From Paractinoplanes deccanensis (GTDB lineage: Bacteria > Actinomycetota > Actinomycetes > Mycobacteriales > Micromonosporaceae), in assembly GCF_016862115.1 (NCBI RefSeq), contig NZ_BOMI01000003.1:86625-150624 (forward strand): DNA of 64,000 bases, written 5' to 3'. The translations under genes were made by a program, and so were the position numbers. Positions within the stretch are counted from its first letter, which is position 1, and each line of letters opens with the position of its first letter. This document shows positions 60,623 through 64,000 of the stretch, piece by piece. The notes under the pieces are model-generated. The model had not been told where the DNA came from. It did no database searches and saw only the letters and a list, made by a program, of their open reading frames with translations.

Positions 60623-61237
60623 ATGACCTACGCGATCCAGGATCTGGTGATCCGTGACGTCGCACCCGTCGACGTCGAGGAGATCACCGGCCTCGTCGCC
60701 GCGGCGATGTGGGACGGGCCGGTGGCCCGCTGGCTGCACCCCGATGCCGCGGTGCGCCGGCGCGACAGCCCGCGCTACTTCGAGATCTTCGTCGAGCACG
60801 CGGTGCGGTACGGCGAGGTGTACGCCACCTACGACCCGGACACCGGCCGCGTCTCCGGAGTGGCGCTGTGGTTCCCGATGACCGCGACGATCCCGCCGCC
60901 GCTCGACTACGAGCAGCGGCTGAAGGAGGTGGCCGGTTCGGCGTACGACCGAGCATGTGAACTCGACGCGGCGATCGAGGCGCGCCATCCCACCGATCCC
61001 CACCATTACCTGGCCTTCCTGGCCGTCCATCCGGAGGACCAGGGCCGTGGGATCGGCAGTGCGCTCCTCGACCGCCATCACGCCCGGCTCGACGAGGCCG
61101 GCATCCCCGCGTACCTGGAGGCGAACGACCCGCGTAACCGGGATCTTTACCTCCGGCACGGATACCGGGTCCGGGCCTTGATCGAGCTTCCCGATGGACC
61201 ACCGCTCTGGTCCATGTGGAGGTTGCCTATGAACTGA
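60623..61237 (+). CDS. GNAT N-acetyltransferase
   Basis: A 204-residue GNAT. Acetyl-CoA-binding loop: LAVHPEDQGRGIGSALLDRH (about 132-151); the YLRHGYRVRALIELPDGP end is typical of the Acetyltransf_1 group. ATG at 60623 has AGAGAGGAA about 5 nt upstream. It lies 82 bp after the permease, so co-transcription is likely. Substrate unknown. Confidence 0.88.
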   Translation: MTYAIQDLVIRDVAPVDVEEITGLVAAAMWDGPVARWLHPDAAVRRRDSPRYFEIFVEHAVRYGEVYATYDPDTGRVSGVALWFPMTATIPPPLDYEQRLKEVAGSAYDRACELDAAIEARHPTDPHHYLAFLAVHPEDQGRGIGSALLDRHHARLDEAGIPAYLEANDPRNRDLYLRHGYRVRALIELPDGPPLWSMWRLPMN

Positions 61238-61260
61238 AGATGATGCCCCCTGCCGAGTTG

Positions 61261-61812
61261 CTACGCGGCTGCGGGAAACTCGTAGAGCCAGTACGACTGC
61301 TGGTCGATCCGAGTGAAGCGCATGTTGTCCGAGAGCCGGCTGACCATCATCCGGAAGACTCGGGACATGCGGCGGACCTCGTCGTTGTGGTTGCAGATGT
61401 CGAGACACACGAGTCCGTTCTGGGCGGACGCGATGTGATACATCTGCTCGACCAGCTGAGCGAAGGCTTCACGACCCTGGGCATGCGGACTCACGGCGAC
61501 GAATCCGATGTACCAGATCTTCCGCGCCGCGTAGTGCTCCGGCCAATGCCTCTCGAAGTACTGGGGAGCGATCAACGGAACCGCGTTGAGGTCGTTGGTG
61601 TAGGTGGCGACGCCGCACATCGTGCCGTCATCGTCGAGGGCGAGGTACTTGTCCACCCGCGCGTCCGCCATTACCTCGTCGAACTCGGACTTGTACATCA
61701 GGTGACGCTGAACCGCGAGGTGGTTCAACTCCTCGAAGGCGTCCCGGTACATGGTCCACATTGCCTCGTGCAGCTCTTCATCGGTGATCTGGTCGATGAC
61801 TTTGATAAGCAT
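61261..61812 (-). CDS. GNAT-fold acyltransferase-like protein
   Basis: A 183-residue protein with a GNAT-type fold: DKYLALDDDGTMCGVATYTNDLNAVPLI, then IWYIGFVAVSPHAQGREAFAQL, where the acetyl-CoA loop is degenerate (AQGREA instead of GxGxG/A). It could use another acyl donor or be inactive. ATG at 61812 has GGGGAG about 6 nt upstream; the open frame to 61863 is not preferred. Convergent with the GNAT gene, 23 bp apart. Confidence 0.6.
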   Translation of the reverse strand: MLIKVIDQITDEELHEAMWTMYRDAFEELNHLAVQRHLMYKSEFDEVMADARVDKYLALDDDGTMCGVATYTNDLNAVPLIAPQYFERHWPEHYAARKIWYIGFVAVSPHAQGREAFAQLVEQMYHIASAQNGLVCLDICNHNDEVRRMSRVFRMMVSRLSDNMRFTRIDQQSYWLYEFPAAA

Positions 61813-61924
61813 GCTCGGCTCCCCCGCAGGCCGCCGCCAGGTCGGCCCGCTTGTCGCACTCATCTTGATCGATGATCTGTGACCATCACTGTACGAAGAG
61901 TGAGCGCGTCATGACAATGCGTGT

Positions 61925-62134
61925 GTGCCGATTGAATGTGCCAATTCATCTACGAGACGTCTTCCGTGCCCGTTTTGGTGTGCAACTTGCAATCACCGGC
62001 ACGAAATCGCCCTCGATCCAGCACACGGTTATGGCCTTCGAGTACTACGCACGTTGCGCATTACTCCTGGTCCAGGCCCCGATTACGGCCCGCCGGACGC
62101 CCTGTTGAGTTTTCCGCCAGAGGAAGATCATTGA
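61925..62134 (+). CDS. Possible small Cys/His-rich protein
   Basis: A 69-codon frame with CPFWCATCNHRH, a potential zinc-binding cluster, which faintly recalls DUF6907-type actinobacterial small proteins. GTG 61925 is 6 nt after GACAAT, a possible leaderless -10 box, and its stop lies at the start of the inverted repeat 62128-62157, which could be its terminator. Third-position GC is near 50 percent, far below neighbours, so this is either a foreign gene or not a gene. Confidence 0.25.
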   Translation: MPIECANSSTRRLPCPFWCATCNHRHEIALDPAHGYGLRVLRTLRITPGPGPDYGPPDALLSFPPEEDH

Positions 62135-62157
62135 TCTCCAATGACGGAGATCAATGA
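62128..62157. repeat. Perfect 12-bp inverted repeat
   Basis: TCATTGATCTCC and GGAGATCAATGA around a 6-nt loop. It lies beyond the stop of the Lrp gene (minus strand) and could be a terminator or an operator. No T-run follows on either side. Confidence 0.6.
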
Positions 62158-62229
62158 CTCCAAGGGCCCACTTTACGCCCCACGGTCCACATTACGCAGC
62201 GTTAAGAAACCCATTCCGGCCGCCCGCTC

Positions 62230-62712
62230 TCAACTCGTGGCCGGGGTTGTGGTGTGGCGGCGCAGGAGGCCGTCGAGACTGCTGGGCGCCACCTCGTGCA
62301 GGACGATCGACGTCGACGTCCGGACGACGCTGGGAGCGGCGACGATCAGGTTGGTGATGCGGTAGAGGTCGGCCGTGTCGCGCGCGACCACCCGTACCAG
62401 CAAGTCGCCGTCGCCCGTGGTGGCCAGGATCTCGACCACCTCGGGGATCCGGGACAGCTGCTGGGCGGCGCGGTCGCCCTCGCGCTGGCTCAGCGACAGG
62501 GTCATGAAGGCCATCAGCGGGTAGCCCAGGGCGGCGGGATCCAGACGGCGCGAGTAGGCGCCCAGGGCCCCGGACTCGCGCATGCGGCGCAGGCGGGCCT
62601 GCACGGTGTTGCGGGACATGGTCAGGCGGTCGGCCAGGGCGACGACCGTGGCGTCCGGGTCGGCGTCCAGGGCCAGCAGGATCCGCGCGTCGGTGGCGTC
62701 CAAGATTCGCAT
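62230..62712 (-). CDS. Lrp/AsnC-family transcriptional regulator
   Basis: A 160-residue regulator: N-terminal HTH (about 4-60; DATDARILLALDADPDATVVALADRLTMSRNTVQARL) and the C-terminal RAM (ligand) domain (about 68-145; LATTGDGDLLVRVVARDTADLYRI). ATG at 62712 has AAGGA 9 nt upstream; the open frame to 62817 is not needed. It is divergent from the ThDP decarboxylase, so it probably controls that gene in response to an amino acid such as tryptophan, phenylalanine or a branched-chain type. That is inferred from position and family. Confidence 0.93.
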   Translation of the reverse strand: MRILDATDARILLALDADPDATVVALADRLTMSRNTVQARLRRMRESGALGAYSRRLDPAALGYPLMAFMTLSLSQREGDRAAQQLSRIPEVVEILATTGDGDLLVRVVARDTADLYRITNLIVAAPSVVRTSTSIVLHEVAPSSLDGLLRRHTTTPATS

Positions 62713-62778
62713 CGTGCGCAATCCTTCCCCCTGATGCCCGCTCAGGCTGAGCAGAACGCACAAGCAGGAAAGCTCACA

Positions 62779-62795
62779 TTGTGCAGGATGCGCAA
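62779..62795. promoter_or_regulatory. Lrp/AsnC-type operator in the divergent promoter region
   Basis: TTGTGC-AGGAT-GCGCAA, one mismatch between the arms. A further half-site TTGCGCA (minus strand) is at 62715-62721. Typical of Lrp-family binding sites. Confidence 0.55.
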
Positions 62796-62815
62796 CAGCC
62801 ACGAGGCTCGTTCGC

Positions 62816-64000
62816 ATGATCGACTATGCCTCCACGGTGACCGTCGCCGAGTACCTGGGCGAGCGGCTCCGGCAGGCCGGCGTGTCCCACCTGTTCGGCG
62901 TGCCCGGCGACTTCAACCTCAACCTGCTCGACGGCCTCGCCGAGGTGCCCGGGCTGCGCTGGGCCGGATCACCCAACGAGCTCGGCGCCGGGTATGCCGC
63001 CGACGCGTACGCCCGCAGCCGTGGCATCGCGGCACTGATCACGACGTACGGCGTGGGCGAGCTGAGCGCGATCAACGCCGTGGCCGGCAGCGCCGCCGAG
63101 GACGCGCCCGTGCTGCACATCGTCGGCTCGCCGCGCACGGGGACGGTCGAGGCCGGCGCCCTGGTGCATCACACGCTCGCCGACGGCGACTTCGGGCACT
63201 TCCAGCGCGCGTACGCCGAGATCAGCGCGACCACCACCGTGCTGACCGCGGACCGCGCGGGCGACCAGATCGACGCCGCCGTGACCGCGGTGCGCCGCAC
63301 GCGCAAGCCCGGTTACCTGAGCGTCCCCCAGGACCTGGCCCTGCACCGCATCCCGGCCGCACCCCTGCGCGAGCCCCTGACGATGGCGTCCGACCCGGGC
63401 GCTCTCGAGGCCTTCACCCGAGCCGTACGGGCAACGCTCGCCGGCGCGCGCCGCCCCGCCCTGATCGTCGGCCAGCTCGCCGCCCGATACGGACTCGGCG
63501 CCCGCATCACGGAGCTGGCCGGCGGCCTCCCGATGGTCACCCAGCTGGCCGCCAAGGGCGTGATCGACGAGGGCACGCCGGGATACCTGGGCGACTACGC
63601 GGGCACGATGCTCGACCCGGTCCCGACGGCCCTGGTCGACCGAGCCGACGTCGTGGTCCACCTCGGCACGGTGATGACCGCCGAGCTGACCGGCTTCTTC
63701 ACGGCCCGCCCCCTCGACGACCGCACGGTGTGGACCTCGGCGACGGCCGCCGGCGTGGGCGAGCAGCGCTTCGAGAACGTGCTCTTCCCGGACGCGGTGG
63801 AGGCGGTCGCCCAGGTGCTGGCCGAACGCGGGGCCGCGGGCTCTGCCGAAACGCGGCCGGTGAGCGGGTCGCCCTTGGCGGCAGGCGGGTCGGCCCTGTC
63901 GCCCATGGAGGCGGACGGGCCGCTCTCGGAGGCGGACGGGCCGCTCTCGGAGGCGGACGGGCCGCTCTCGGAGGCGGACGGGCCGCTCTCGGAGGCGGAC
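62816..64000 (+). CDS. ThDP-dependent decarboxylase (pyruvate/indolepyruvate decarboxylase type), partial
   Basis: The first 395 residues are visible; the gene runs beyond the right edge. The N-terminal ThDP (Pyr) domain has GVPGDFNLNLLDGL, then NELGAGYAADAYAR with the catalytic Glu, and the central domain follows (RPALIVGQLAARYGL). The GVPGDFNL pattern is that of pyruvate/indolepyruvate/phenylpyruvate decarboxylases. After about residue 335 a Ser/Pro linker leads into EADGPLS tandem repeats (63908 to the edge). The ThDP-binding C-terminal domain should follow outside the window. Confidence 0.9.
   Translation, partial: MIDYASTVTVAEYLGERLRQAGVSHLFGVPGDFNLNLLDGLAEVPGLRWAGSPNELGAGYAADAYARSRGIAALITTYGVGELSAINAVAGSAAEDAPVLHIVGSPRTGTVEAGALVHHTLADGDFGHFQRAYAEISATTTVLTADRAGDQIDAAVTAVRRTRKPGYLSVPQDLALHRIPAAPLREPLTMASDPGALEAFTRAVRATLAGARRPALIVGQLAARYGLGARITELAGGLPMVTQLAAKGVIDEGTPGYLGDYAGTMLDPVPTALVDRADVVVHLGTVMTAELTGFFTARPLDDRTVWTSATAAGVGEQRFENVLFPDAVEAVAQVLAERGAAGSAETRPVSGSPLAAGGSALSPMEADGPLSEADGPLSEADGPLSEADGPLSEAD
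63908..64000 (+). repeat. 21-bp tandem repeat in the decarboxylase gene, at least four copies
   Basis: Units at 63908, 63929, 63950 and 63971 encode EADGPLS; a fifth begins at 63992 and is cut by the window edge. The units are nearly identical at the DNA level and in frame. Confidence 0.95.

Larger units (their letters stand above)
61813..62229. other. 417-bp intergenic region with lower GC
   Basis: Between two minus-strand genes. It contains a possible small plus-strand gene (61925-62134) and a perfect 12-bp inverted repeat (62128-62157). Confidence 0.6.

Noticed and set aside
1..64000. tRNA, rRNA, insertion sequence or prophage genes
   Set aside because: No tRNA-like T-loop with matching stems, no rRNA-like segment, and no transposase, integrase or phage structural protein was found by reading; a scan with tRNA and mobile-element models would settle this.

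Overview
The window looks like chromosomal DNA of a high-GC, mycelial actinomycete, most plausibly Micromonosporaceae (Actinoplanes-like). The reasons are strongly GC-biased third codon positions, many GTG and some TTG starts, short overlapping operons, leaderless promoters (TAnnnT boxes 6-7 nt before the start), an XRE/DUF397 pair, an LAxTG (class E sortase) surface protein and a fused cobIJ gene. No rRNA, tRNA, insertion sequence, phage or CRISPR array was seen.

Layout. 0-5.5 kb: a minus-strand peptide/nickel-type ABC importer (order permease C, lipoprotein, permease B, two ATPases; the last is cut by the window edge), with a large intercistronic hairpin after the binding-protein gene. 6.2-12.5 kb: an F420-type oxidoreductase with a truncated Hsp70, a double GNAT, a TPR/lipoprotein/27-aa/DUF6766 operon, and a LacI regulator. 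12.6-15.7 kb: a secreted glucan-degrading pair (GH16 and DUF1996 proteins with F5/8C modules) behind a promoter flanked by two LacI-type operators. 15.7-18.5 kb: an HTH-plus-P-loop ATPase with a small membrane partner, and a cluster of CGAACA boxes. 18.5-22.4 kb: a membrane GGDEF-EAL protein and an MFS protein. 22.4-24.2 kb: a two-gene EACC1-caspase module resembling actinobacterial conflict (suicide/defence) systems.

24.3-32.2 kb: aerobic cobalamin biosynthesis (cobF, cobN behind a cobalamin riboswitch, cobG, cobH, cobIJ). 32.4-43 kb: an exopolysaccharide-type locus with a secreted clan GH-A hydrolase, a seven-gene minus-strand operon of glycosyltransferases, membrane proteins and a flippase, and an L-type lectin. 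43-46.3 kb: a glycerophosphodiesterase, a noncoding 13-bp minisatellite, and a sortase-anchored repeat protein ending in a textbook terminator. 46.4-50 kb: a siderophore-interacting reductase behind an iron box, an MFS exporter, a methyltransferase and a peptide deformylase. 50-56.6 kb: an XRE regulator, an M4 metalloprotease, a CAP protein and a DUF11 surface protein. 56.9-62 kb: XRE/DUF397, a GPP34 protein, an amino-acid permease and acyltransferases. 62.2-64 kb: an Lrp/AsnC regulator divergent from a ThDP-dependent decarboxylase that runs off the window.

The most noteworthy items are the EACC1-caspase cassette with a perfect EF-hand loop, the CGAACA cluster beside the HTH-ATPase, and tandem repeats that have expanded in frame inside unrelated enzymes (cobG and the decarboxylase) as well as in noncoding DNA.
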